Shown here: positions 1 through 6,688 of the stretch, one piece after another
How positions within the stretch are numbered: position 1 is the first letter of the stretch
Layout of the letters: every line of letters starts with the position of its first letter
Origin: Methylococcaceae bacterium
GTDB lineage: Bacteria; Pseudomonadota; Gammaproteobacteria; Methylococcales; Methylomonadaceae
Reading direction: 5' to 3'
DNA length: 7,893 nucleotides
Assembly (NCBI GenBank): GCA_005779525.1
Contig: SXIZ01000217.1
Coordinates: 1 to 7,893 of the forward strand
The notes under the pieces: model-generated
The model's database searches: none
Told to the model about the DNA's origin: nothing
What the model saw: only the letters and a program-made list of their open reading frames with translations
Made by a program: the position numbers and the translations under genes

Positions 1-2094
1 GATGCCAAAGCCGCACGCGTGCGTGTCGTCGTGAAATTGGTATCTTCTGAAGGTATAGGCCCGATTGCAGTGGGCGTAGCCAAAGCGGGTGCGGACGTGA
101 TCAACGTCGCCGGAAATACCGGTGGAACAGGTGCCGCGGCAGTCACCAGCTTGAAAAATACCGGACGCTCACCAGAAATCGGGATCGCTGAGGTACATCA
201 AGCCTTAGCTGCCAACGGCCTGCGCGACAAGATCGTCTTACGTTGCAGTGGTGCGCACCAAAGTGGCCTAGACGTAGTTAAATCTGCCATTCTCGGTGGA
301 GACTCTTTTGAATTTGGTACAACCGCACTGATGATGCTACGTTGTGTGATGGCGAAAAACTGCAACATTAAATGTCCTGCAGGTTTAACCACCACTCACG
401 AAGAATTTAAAGGCGATCCACGCGTGTTGGCACAATTTTTCATGAATACCGCGCATGAAGTGCGTGAAATCTTGGCCAGTTTGGGGTATCAGAGTTTGCG
501 CGCCGTTCGCGGTCAAACGCAATTACTGCATCTAATTAACCATCCTAATATGGTGGGACAATTAGAGCTGAGCAAATTACTCGCAGAAGTGCATGAAATT
601 AAAGTCGCCAAACCGATTTACTTAGAAGCTAACTTTGATATCGACGATAAAATCTATGCGCGAGTGAAAGCGGAAATATTCAGCGGCAAACAACGGCAAA
701 TCATTATTGAAGGCCCGGAATTTAAACTGAACAACCGCAATAAAACCGTTGGCGGGCAGACAGCTATTGATATCGAACGCGCATTGGCTTATGAATTCTC
801 ACCGGAAGCCAGAGCACTCAATCCCATCGTATATACCAACCAACATGGACGCCACTATCTCGCAGCCGATAGCGTCATTGTGCGCACCCACGGTTCAGCG
901 GGACAAAGTTATGCCGCTTTCCTCACGGATGGCATGCGTATGGAGCATACTGGCACGTGTAATGATGGTGTTGGTAAAACCGCGTGCGGCGGCACCATTA
1001 TTGTCAAATCTCCGGGGGGCGGCTCTGAAGCTGCAGGTAAAAACGTCTTAATCGGCAACTTTGCCTTATTTGGCGCCAGCGGTGGTCAAACCTATATCAA
1101 TGGCGAAGCGGGTGACCGTTTTGCAGTGCGCAACTCCGGCGCCATGGCAGTGGTTGAAGGCGTCGGGGATTTTGCTTGTGAGTACATGACCAATGGCGCA
1201 GTGCTTAACCTTGGCGTATTTGGTAAAGGTTTCTGCAATGGCATGTCAGGAGGTAATGCTTATCAATATGATCCGCAAAATCGCCTAGCTAAGCTCTATG
1301 ATAAATCCTCAGTCAGCTTACATAGCCTTGACGAAGGCAGCGAATTGGCCAGCAGCCATGAACAGTTTGTACTGTATATGTTACAGCAACATGTTTATTA
1401 CACTGGCTCCAGCAAAGCTCGGGTCTTGCTAGACAATTGGGCAAGCGAGCGCCAACATTTTAAATTTGCGATTCCGTTATGGTTGCACAAAACCCAAGCG
1501 GCGGCATTTTTCCTGGAAAGCATGGATCGCAAGGGCTATATCGAAGAACTGGCGGTGGATTATGCGCAACAACAAGTCGCGCACATCAAAAATGCCTATT
1601 TGCATAACCAGATCTTATTCGCCGGACAAATACCTAACATTGCGCAAGTTGACAGCCAACTGACGTATCGTTTGATCAACAGTTTTGCGGTGATTGATAA
1701 AGCGCAGCAACTTGCAAAAGCACAGCTTAAACAGCGTGCAGTGCAAGATGTGACCGCAACTTTAATCGATCGTACGGCCTATAAATTGATCACCGAACGT
1801 CCACGGAAATTACAAGATGCGCTGGTGAAAAACACCCGCGAAGCTTATAGCAGCTATACAGACGATCAACTGGCTTACTTGATGGCGCAAAAACGTTTAC
1901 AAGATTACAAAACCGCGCTCAGTCGTCGAGATGTACAAAGTATTTATTCCATAGGCTCAACCGCTTGGATTATTACTCAGGATCGCATCAATAATGCTGC
2001 CTTAGCTGCGGTTCCTAGCATAGAAGCCAATCTTGCCGCGCTGAATAGTCACGGTATTATCCAAGCCATGTTAGAATCAGAAACAACAGCTTAA
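1..2094 (+). CDS. gltB: Glutamate synthase-like large subunit, C-terminal portion (5' partial)
   Basis: C-terminal 697 codons of a GltB-type protein; the gene begins outside the window. The frame is open from base 1, so the GTG at 19 is internal and not a start. Glutamate synthase makes two glutamates from glutamine and 2-oxoglutarate in the cytoplasm. Counting residues from base 1: the FMN-binding synthase barrel includes GNTGGTG (38-44), followed by three cysteines at 115, 121 and 125 that should hold the 3Fe-4S cluster. The GXGXG beta-helix domain covers about 296-421 (GSAGQSYAAFL, NGEAGDRFAVRNSG, CEYMTNGAVLNLG). From about 486 to the end lies a helical, Gln/Ala-rich extension that ordinary GltB proteins lack as far as I recall. 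Oddities: the usual HDGGTG reads NTGGTG, the usual DGG before the Cys cluster reads SGA, and the last Cys spacing is one residue short. It may be a divergent GltB branch with altered substrate or electron donor. The family call is secure; the exact reaction is not. A cysJ-like gene follows after 69 bp. Confidence 0.9.
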   Translation, partial: DAKAARVRVVVKLVSSEGIGPIAVGVAKAGADVINVAGNTGGTGAAAVTSLKNTGRSPEIGIAEVHQALAANGLRDKIVLRCSGAHQSGLDVVKSAILGGDSFEFGTTALMMLRCVMAKNCNIKCPAGLTTTHEEFKGDPRVLAQFFMNTAHEVREILASLGYQSLRAVRGQTQLLHLINHPNMVGQLELSKLLAEVHEIKVAKPIYLEANFDIDDKIYARVKAEIFSGKQRQIIIEGPEFKLNNRNKTVGGQTAIDIERALAYEFSPEARALNPIVYTNQHGRHYLAADSVIVRTHGSAGQSYAAFLTDGMRMEHTGTCNDGVGKTACGGTIIVKSPGGGSEAAGKNVLIGNFALFGASGGQTYINGEAGDRFAVRNSGAMAVVEGVGDFACEYMTNGAVLNLGVFGKGFCNGMSGGNAYQYDPQNRLAKLYDKSSVSLHSLDEGSELASSHEQFVLYMLQQHVYYTGSSKARVLLDNWASERQHFKFAIPLWLHKTQAAAFFLESMDRKGYIEELAVDYAQQQVAHIKNAYLHNQILFAGQIPNIAQVDSQLTYRLINSFAVIDKAQQLAKAQLKQRAVQDVTATLIDRTAYKLITERPRKLQDALVKNTREAYSSYTDDQLAYLMAQKRLQDYKTALSRRDVQSIYSIGSTAWIITQDRINNAALAAVPSIEANLAALNSHGIIQAMLESETTA

Positions 2095-2104
2095 CAATAA
2101 CACC

Positions 2105-2138
2105 GACGAGCGTTACCGAGGAAACTGTAACGCTCGTC
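2105..2138 (+). other. Intercistronic hairpin between gltB and cysJ
   Basis: Perfect 12-bp inverted repeat: the arm GACGAGCGTTAC (2105-2116) pairs with GTAACGCTCGTC (2127-2138) around a 10-nt loop. It starts 11 nt after the gltB stop. The bases after it (CTTGTGACGG) are not a T tract, so it is a poor intrinsic terminator. It could instead be an RNA-processing or stabilising hairpin that sets the gltB:cysJ ratio, or a partial terminator. The structure is seen directly; the role is inferred. Confidence 0.55.
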
Positions 2139-2163
2139 CTTGTGACGGAATGAACTAACCCAC

Positions 2164-3903
2164 ATGAACATACCTTATATTCCTGGCAATACCCCTTTTA
2201 GTGAAACCCAACGTGCTTGGCTCAGCGGTTTTTTTGCTGGCATGCATAGCCATATCCTGCAAAGTGCAGGCTCTGGCACCACCAACAATGCTCGTACTAT
2301 CAATATTCTCTATGGCACCCAAACCGGAAATTCTACCGCGGTTGCCAATGACGCTGCTGCGGTAGCCAAAGCCCATGGCTTAGTACCTATCGTGCAAAGC
2401 ATGTCTGAAATTGAGTTTTCTGCGTTAAGTAAAATGCAGTATCTGTTATTGATCACCAGCACCTACGGTGAAGGAGAAATGCCAGACAACGCGCAACTGT
2501 TGTGGGATAGTGCCAGTGCCGAGGACGCGCCCAGCCTACCAGAGCTCAATTATGCGGTATTGGCTTTAGGCGATTCCGGATACGATCAATTTTGCCAAGC
2601 GGGAATAGATTGGGATAACCGTTTAGCGGCCTTAGGCGCACAACGTTTGTATGACCGGGTTGACTGTGATGTGGATTTTGAAGAACCCGCAGAAAATTGG
2701 ATTGCCAGTGTCATTCCATTGTTAGCCGATGGCAGCAGTGCCAGCGCAGTGGTCGACAGCAGTACGAGCGCAAGCAAATCCTTGTATAACCGTAAAAACC
2801 CATTCCCGGCTAAACTCCAGGCCAATCGCTTATTAACGGCGGCAAGTTCTTCCAAAGAAACCCGACACTATGAAATTTCGATTGCAGGTTCTGGCCTTAG
2901 TTATGAAGCGGGCGATGCCTTATGCGTGGTACCCACAAACTGCCCTGAGCTGGTCGACGCCATCCTGAAAGCCATCGGTGCGAAAGGTGATGAACAAGAG
3001 CCCGTTAATGGCGAGCTCATGCCCGTTAAAGAAGCTTTGCGTACGCATTTTGAAATAAAACAGCCGAGCAAAGAACTGATTGCCGAAATCGCAAAACGCT
3101 CTGGCGACCAAGAACTGAACGGCATTTTACTCTCCGGCGATAAAGAACAACTGTCTCAATACCTCTGGGGACGGGACACACTGGATTTATTATTACAGTT
3201 CCAGCACATGGAATTTTCGGTTGCCGAATTTTTAAGCTTGCTTAAACCACTACAGCACCGCGCCTACTCCATCTCTTCCAGTGGCAAAGCCTACCCGGAC
3301 AGCGTACATTTAACCGTTGCCAGCGTACGTTACAATAGCTATGACCGGGATCATAAAGGGGTCTGTTCGACCTACTTAGCGGATATTGTCGATGAGAACA
3401 GTGAAGTTAAGGTATTTTTTACGCCGAACACCAGCTTTAGAGTGCCCGATGATAACGATTTACCCGTGATCATGGTCGGCCCGGGTACAGGAATCGCGCC
3501 CTTCCGCGCATTTTTGCAGGAGCGTGAATTCCGCCAAGCGAAAGGGAAAAACTGGTTATTTTTTGGTGACCGTAACGCGGCCACCGACTACATTTACCGA
3601 GAAGAGTTGGAAGCCAAACAAGCCAGTGGCTTACTTACCCGCATAGACCTCGCTTTTTCGCGTGACCAAGCAGAAAAAATTTATGTACAAGACCGCATGC
3701 GCGAACACGGTGCGGAACTCTATGCCTGGTTAGAGCAAGGTGGCTATTTCTTCGTATGTGGCGATGCCTACTATATGGCTAAAGATGTTGATCAAGCCTT
3801 GCTGGACATTATTGCAAAACATGGCAATAAAAGCATCGAACAAGCGACGGAATACGTCAACCAACTGAAAAAAACCAAGCGCTACGTGCGCGATGTGTAT
3901 TAA
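2164..3903 (+). CDS. cysJ: NADPH-dependent diflavin reductase, sulfite reductase alpha subunit (CysJ) type
   Basis: Complete 579-residue cytoplasmic flavoprotein that moves electrons from NADPH through FAD to FMN and on to a partner; in assimilatory sulfate reduction this is the CysI hemoprotein. The N-terminal segment (SETQRAWLSGFF, 13-24) resembles the CysJ oligomerisation region. The flavodoxin domain covers about 45-188, with FMN loops GTQTGNS (51-57), STYGEGE (99-105) and LGDSGYDQFC (135-144). A Ser/Ala-rich linker spans about 189-206. The FAD domain has RAYSISSS (366-373) and GVCST (399-403). The NADPH domain has GPGTGIAPFRAF (439-450), FFGDR (466-470), YVQDRM (507-512) and VCGDAYYMAKDV (531-542). 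It ends in RYVRDVY, the typical CysJ tail with a terminal aromatic residue. Length is close to the roughly 600 residues of E. coli CysJ. The ATG has only a weak GGAA 13 nt upstream. No cysI follows: a terminator comes right after the stop. Its neighbour is the GltB-like gene, which could be an alternative electron acceptor. Confidence 0.9.
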   Translation: MNIPYIPGNTPFSETQRAWLSGFFAGMHSHILQSAGSGTTNNARTINILYGTQTGNSTAVANDAAAVAKAHGLVPIVQSMSEIEFSALSKMQYLLLITSTYGEGEMPDNAQLLWDSASAEDAPSLPELNYAVLALGDSGYDQFCQAGIDWDNRLAALGAQRLYDRVDCDVDFEEPAENWIASVIPLLADGSSASAVVDSSTSASKSLYNRKNPFPAKLQANRLLTAASSSKETRHYEISIAGSGLSYEAGDALCVVPTNCPELVDAILKAIGAKGDEQEPVNGELMPVKEALRTHFEIKQPSKELIAEIAKRSGDQELNGILLSGDKEQLSQYLWGRDTLDLLLQFQHMEFSVAEFLSLLKPLQHRAYSISSSGKAYPDSVHLTVASVRYNSYDRDHKGVCSTYLADIVDENSEVKVFFTPNTSFRVPDDNDLPVIMVGPGTGIAPFRAFLQEREFRQAKGKNWLFFGDRNAATDYIYREELEAKQASGLLTRIDLAFSRDQAEKIYVQDRMREHGAELYAWLEQGGYFFVCGDAYYMAKDVDQALLDIIAKHGNKSIEQATEYVNQLKKTKRYVRDVY

Positions 3904-3916
3904 ACAGTAACGCTCT

Positions 3917-3948
3917 ATTGGGATAGACTTTTGGTCTATCCCAATTTT
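3917..3948 (+). terminator. Rho-independent terminator of cysJ
   Basis: Perfect 12-bp stem, ATTGGGATAGAC (3917-3928) with GTCTATCCCAAT (3934-3945), loop TTTTG, then TTTT ending at 3948. It starts 13 nt after the cysJ stop. It sits between convergent genes. On the - strand no T tract follows the stem, so its use by the response regulator transcript is less certain; I saw no other clear - strand terminator in 3949-4022. Confidence 0.85.
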
Positions 3949-4022
3949 CCACTCCCCGCATATTGCGCTGCACCAGAGTTGAACCAGCAAGCTTTAGCAT
4001 CCCAAAAAGCGCCAGCGACAAC

Positions 4023-4679
4023 TTAGGCAGGCCAATCTAAAAGATTAACCACCTGCATCCGAATCGCCAAACGGGTTAACTCGATATCACTGGTCACGCC
4101 CAGCTTACGTTTAATCAAATAGTGGCAATTACTTACCGTTTTCGGACTGATATTTAAGGTTTGCGCAATGTCCTCGACCTTATAAGCCTCGACTAACAAA
4201 CGTAAAATCTCAAATTCTCTCACCGTTAATGCATCCAGGGCGATACGCTCAGCCCCTAACTTTTCCAGCGCCAGAGCTTGAGCGATATCTGCACTCAATA
4301 CCTGCTTGCCCTGATACACTTCCGCAATGGCGCGTAATAAAACTTCCGGCGAACTACTTTTAGTCACATAGCCTAAGGAACCCGCACGACTGGCCTGCAG
4401 CGCAAAACTGGGATTTTGATGCATACTAAACACCAAGATTTTCGCCTGTGGCTCGCGCTGTTTGATGCGGGCAATCAACTCCAAGCCACTCATTCCTGGC
4501 AAGCTCAGATCAGTAATAACGACATCTGGCAGGTGCTCTTTATAACACTGGTATGCTTGCACCCCCTCTTCAGCTTCAGCCACGACACACAGCTGCGGCT
4601 GTTTGCTCAAGAGCGCACGGTAGCCAGCACGCACAATCGCGTGATCATCAACCAATAAAATCCGAATTTGAGTAGGCAT
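4023..4679 (-). CDS. LuxR/NarL-family response regulator
   Basis: 218-residue cytoplasmic transcription factor, the partner of the kinase just upstream. The receiver domain (about 5-122) has the acidic pocket DD (11-12), phospho-acceptor Asp57 in ITDLSLPGMSG, switch Ser85 and the conserved Lys107 in VTKSS. The GerE/LuxR-type helix-turn-helix lies at about 148-206 (LTVREFEILRLL, then IAQTLNISPKTVSNCHYLIKRKLGV). Length and order match the NarL/UhpA/GacA class. The ATG lies 3 bp after the kinase stop, so translation is probably coupled; a GAGG inside the end of the kinase gene can serve as ribosome site. Phosphorylation by the kinase should favour DNA binding. A candidate target is the inverted repeat in the divergent region upstream of the kinase. 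The class is certain; the regulon is unknown. MoxX/MxaB-type regulators of methanol oxidation belong to the same broad class. Confidence 0.93.
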   Translation of the reverse strand: MPTQIRILLVDDHAIVRAGYRALLSKQPQLCVVAEAEEGVQAYQCYKEHLPDVVITDLSLPGMSGLELIARIKQREPQAKILVFSMHQNPSFALQASRAGSLGYVTKSSSPEVLLRAIAEVYQGKQVLSADIAQALALEKLGAERIALDALTVREFEILRLLVEAYKVEDIAQTLNISPKTVSNCHYLIKRKLGVTSDIELTRLAIRMQVVNLLDWPA

Positions 4680-4682
4680 GCC

Positions 4683-6065
4683 TTAGACCTCAGACAGTGC
4701 AAGCGGCAGCGAGAATTGCAGCCGTAAACCATGGGTTTCAACTATGCTTAACGCCAATTGTCCTTGAAGCGCTGCAACCCGTTCCCGCATGCCCAGTAAA
4801 CCTATCCCCGCGTTTTGGACAAATGGCAACTGCGTGGCTATACCATCGTCAGTTACCTCTAGATTTACCGAGTGCTCATCGACGACCAGGATAAGCGAAG
4901 CGCGGGTAGCGGCGGAGTGTTTAGCAATATTAGTCAAACATTCCTGGGTAATCCGAAATAAATTGACGACCAGTGGCTCTGGCAAGCGCCCACAATCTCC
5001 CTCGATAGTGAGCTGATACTGAGTTTTACCACCTCGATGGGAATTCCAGCGACGCACTAAACTGCTTAAACTTGCAGCCAAGCCCAGCTCATCCAGTTCA
5101 GCAGGTCGCAAGCGGATTAATAACTCACGCACACTAGCGAGCATCTGCTGGGTAATATGACTAATCTGCTCTACTTCGTCCAGCAATTCAGGACTAAGCT
5201 GTCGCGCAGTTTGCGCAATGGAGGCTGCAATCGCATTAATCGCCGTAAGACATTGCCCAAATTCATCATGTAATTCGCGTGCTAAATATCGACGCTCCTC
5301 TTCCAGCAAAGCGAGCAATTGCCGCGTTAATTTTTGCCGCTCTAAGCATAACTGCTGCTGACTAGCCGCCAGTTGATTAATCGCCAAAGCGGTACGTTGC
5401 CACTCCTGTAATTCAAACATTGGCAGCCGCGCGTCCAAATCTCCCTGTTGCAAACGTTCCAAGCCTGCAACAATAATCCCGGCCGGGCGTAATGCACGGT
5501 TGATACTTAAGTAAACTAACAGGCAAACCGCAACAACCGTCAAGGTAGCCAGTCCCAATAATTGCCGGATATTATTCCATGCGGCCATCATTTCCATCTC
5601 GGCACTGGAAGTAATACTCAAATCCCCATAACGCTGCCCTTGATAAATAATGGCACGCGTTATTGCACCCCCGGGAGCAAATAAACGTCGATAAAGCAGC
5701 TCAAATGCAGTCGGATACTCACTCAGAACCTGACTGGCGCCAGTACACAAACCACGAGCTAAGCCATCACTACCCGCAAAATGTACACACATGCCCGGCA
5801 CGCTACTGGTCAGCTTCCACAGTTCAAAATCTGGAAACTGACTCGACTGATTAAAACCCGCGGCTTTACGCCAGAGTTGTAACTCTAATTGCCTAACCAA
5901 AGAATCACTGGTTTTGAGCACCTGCTCCCGCGCTTGCTGACCATTAAGCCATAAAACATAGCTCGTTGAGGCCATAAGACAAAGCAGCGCGACCAGGGTG
6001 ATGCGTGAAACTAAATGGATTTGAAGATTCATAGGCTGCGGTAAACGAACAGGAGTGTGCTGCAT
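4683..6065 (-). CDS. Membrane sensor histidine kinase, HisKA_3 class with LapD/MoxY-type periplasmic domain
   Basis: 460-residue inner-membrane sensor. One membrane segment lies at about 21-40 and a second at about 168-187, enclosing a periplasmic domain of about 125 residues. That domain carries FPDFELWKL, GMCVHF and GLCTG and resembles the LapD_MoxY_N sensor family (judged from memory). A HAMP linker follows (about 188-240, with LERLQQGDLDARLP). The dimerisation/phospho-acceptor helix reads EEERRYLARELHDEFGQC with His266. The ATPase domain shows QECLTNIAKHS (Asn379), DDG (406-408) and GIGLLGMRERV (420-430). The start at 6065 is preceded on its own strand by GGGGGA 8 nt away; an internal ATG at codon 12 has no visible ribosome site. 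It overlaps no other gene and is followed after 3 bp by its regulator. MoxY/MxaY kinases of this architecture control methanol dehydrogenase genes in methylotrophs, but similar kinases are widespread, so the signal sensed here is unknown. Confidence 0.93.
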   Translation of the reverse strand: MQHTPVRLPQPMNLQIHLVSRITLVALLCLMASTSYVLWLNGQQAREQVLKTSDSLVRQLELQLWRKAAGFNQSSQFPDFELWKLTSSVPGMCVHFAGSDGLARGLCTGASQVLSEYPTAFELLYRRLFAPGGAITRAIIYQGQRYGDLSITSSAEMEMMAAWNNIRQLLGLATLTVVAVCLLVYLSINRALRPAGIIVAGLERLQQGDLDARLPMFELQEWQRTALAINQLAASQQQLCLERQKLTRQLLALLEEERRYLARELHDEFGQCLTAINAIAASIAQTARQLSPELLDEVEQISHITQQMLASVRELLIRLRPAELDELGLAASLSSLVRRWNSHRGGKTQYQLTIEGDCGRLPEPLVVNLFRITQECLTNIAKHSAATRASLILVVDEHSVNLEVTDDGIATQLPFVQNAGIGLLGMRERVAALQGQLALSIVETHGLRLQFSLPLALSEV

Positions 6066-6108
6066 TATAAAAGTCCCCCAACAACCTGCCTAGGGAAGCC
6101 AGTCATCA

Positions 6109-6123
6109 CGGGCAAATTGCCCG
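6109..6123. promoter_or_regulatory. Perfect 15-bp inverted repeat, candidate operator
   Basis: CGGGCAA-A-TTGCCCG: two perfect 7-bp half-sites around one central base, inside the divergent region between the kinase gene and the cupin gene. It is 43 bp from the kinase ATG and 98 bp from the cupin ATG. Response regulators with LuxR-type helix-turn-helix domains bind short inverted repeats as dimers, so the neighbouring regulator is the natural candidate. The repeat is seen; the protein that binds it is inferred. Confidence 0.4.
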
Positions 6124-6144
6124 AGTTCAGCGGGTAAATATCGG

Positions 6145-6173
6145 CTTACAGCCCCAGTCGCGAGGATTACACT
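6145..6173 (+). promoter_or_regulatory. Candidate sigma-70 promoter for the cupin operon
   Basis: CTTACA (6145-6150) and TACACT (6168-6173) each match 4 of 6 consensus bases and are spaced by 17 bp. They lie about 50 bp upstream of the cupin ATG and 21 bp downstream of the inverted repeat, a position compatible with activator binding upstream of the -35 element. The match is weak and needs a mapped transcription start. Confidence 0.25.
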
Positions 6174-6211
6174 GCCAGCATGCTCGGCAATGCTAACCAC
6201 TTAACAACACC

Positions 6212-6215
6212 GGAG
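6212..6215 (+). promoter_or_regulatory. Ribosome binding site of the cupin gene
   Basis: GGAG, 6 nt before the ATG at 6222. It decides the start in favour of 6222 over the in-frame ATG at 6180, which lacks any purine-rich site. Confidence 0.7.
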
Positions 6216-6221
6216 ATTTTT

Positions 6222-6656
6222 ATGTCAACTACGTCTTTTAATTCTGAACTCGTCGCCTGGCAAACCATAACAGGGATAGAGCATTTACACTACAGTATTC
6301 TCGATATCGATACCACCCACAACATTATTGACGTATTATTCAAATTTGCAGCGCAGCAAAGCATTGTTTTACATAGACATCAAGTGCTAAACAAGACCTG
6401 GGTGCTACAAGGTGAACATCGCATTTATCACCCCGATGGCAGCCTCAAAGAAGTCCGTGCCCTCGGTAGCTATACCTCCAGTGAACCCAGTGAAACGCCG
6501 CATCGCGAAGGCGGTGGAGCTGAAGACACCATCGTGTTTTTTAGTATTCGTGGCTGTGATGGAGTCTTGTATGAGATTTTAGATGACCATTTAAATTGCA
6601 TCGCCACCTTAAGCTTGGAAGATTTTCAAAACTTATACTTAAAACAACTGCAATAA
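6222..6656 (+). CDS. Small cupin-domain protein
   Basis: 144-residue protein without signal peptide or membrane segment, so probably cytoplasmic. It has a single cupin beta-barrel pattern: LHRHQVLNKTWVLQG (50-64) is motif 1 with the metal-type His51 and His53, and PHREGGG (93-99) supplies the third His (94) of motif 2. After it come IVFFSIRG and DGVLYEILDD, typical closing strands. In the classic motif HXH(X)3-4E(X)6G the Glu position is taken by Asn57 here, so metal binding may be altered. I do not recognise a precise function; small cupins of this sort act as ligand-sensing anti-sigma-like modules, oxygenases or isomerases. It is the first gene of a two-gene operon, with a secreted protein gene 32 bp downstream, and is divergent from the kinase/regulator pair, which suggests regulation by that pair. 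Confidence 0.8.
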   Translation: MSTTSFNSELVAWQTITGIEHLHYSILDIDTTHNIIDVLFKFAAQQSIVLHRHQVLNKTWVLQGEHRIYHPDGSLKEVRALGSYTSSEPSETPHREGGGAEDTIVFFSIRGCDGVLYEILDDHLNCIATLSLEDFQNLYLKQLQ

Positions 6657-6676
6657 CCGCCCTATTACTTTTCTTC

Positions 6677-6681
6677 AGGAG
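6677..6681 (+). promoter_or_regulatory. Ribosome binding site of the DUF2380/DUF3280-like gene
   Basis: AGGAG, 7 nt before the ATG at 6689. This strong site fixes the start; a longer in-frame reading from 6596 would overlap the cupin gene and bury the signal peptide. Confidence 0.8.
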
Positions 6682-6688
6682 CGAGCTT

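Noticed and set aside
19..21. GTG at 19 as the start of the gltB-like gene
   Set aside because: The frame is open to base 1 and the start would fall inside a conserved beta strand of the FMN barrel; the gene is cut by the window edge.
2586..3584. Several - strand frames opposite cysJ
   Set aside because: Antisense shadows of a complete, well-matched diflavin reductase.
4416..4658. 80-codon + strand frame opposite the response regulator
   Set aside because: It is the antisense shadow of a clearly coding receiver domain.
6180..6221. Longer start for the cupin gene at the ATG at 6180
   Set aside because: No ribosome site precedes it, while GGAG sits 6 nt before the ATG at 6222; the extra 14 residues look like untranslated leader and overlap the candidate promoter region.
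6596..6688. Longer start for the secreted-protein gene, overlapping the end of the cupin gene
   Set aside because: AGGAG precedes the ATG at 6689 and that start gives a clean signal peptide.
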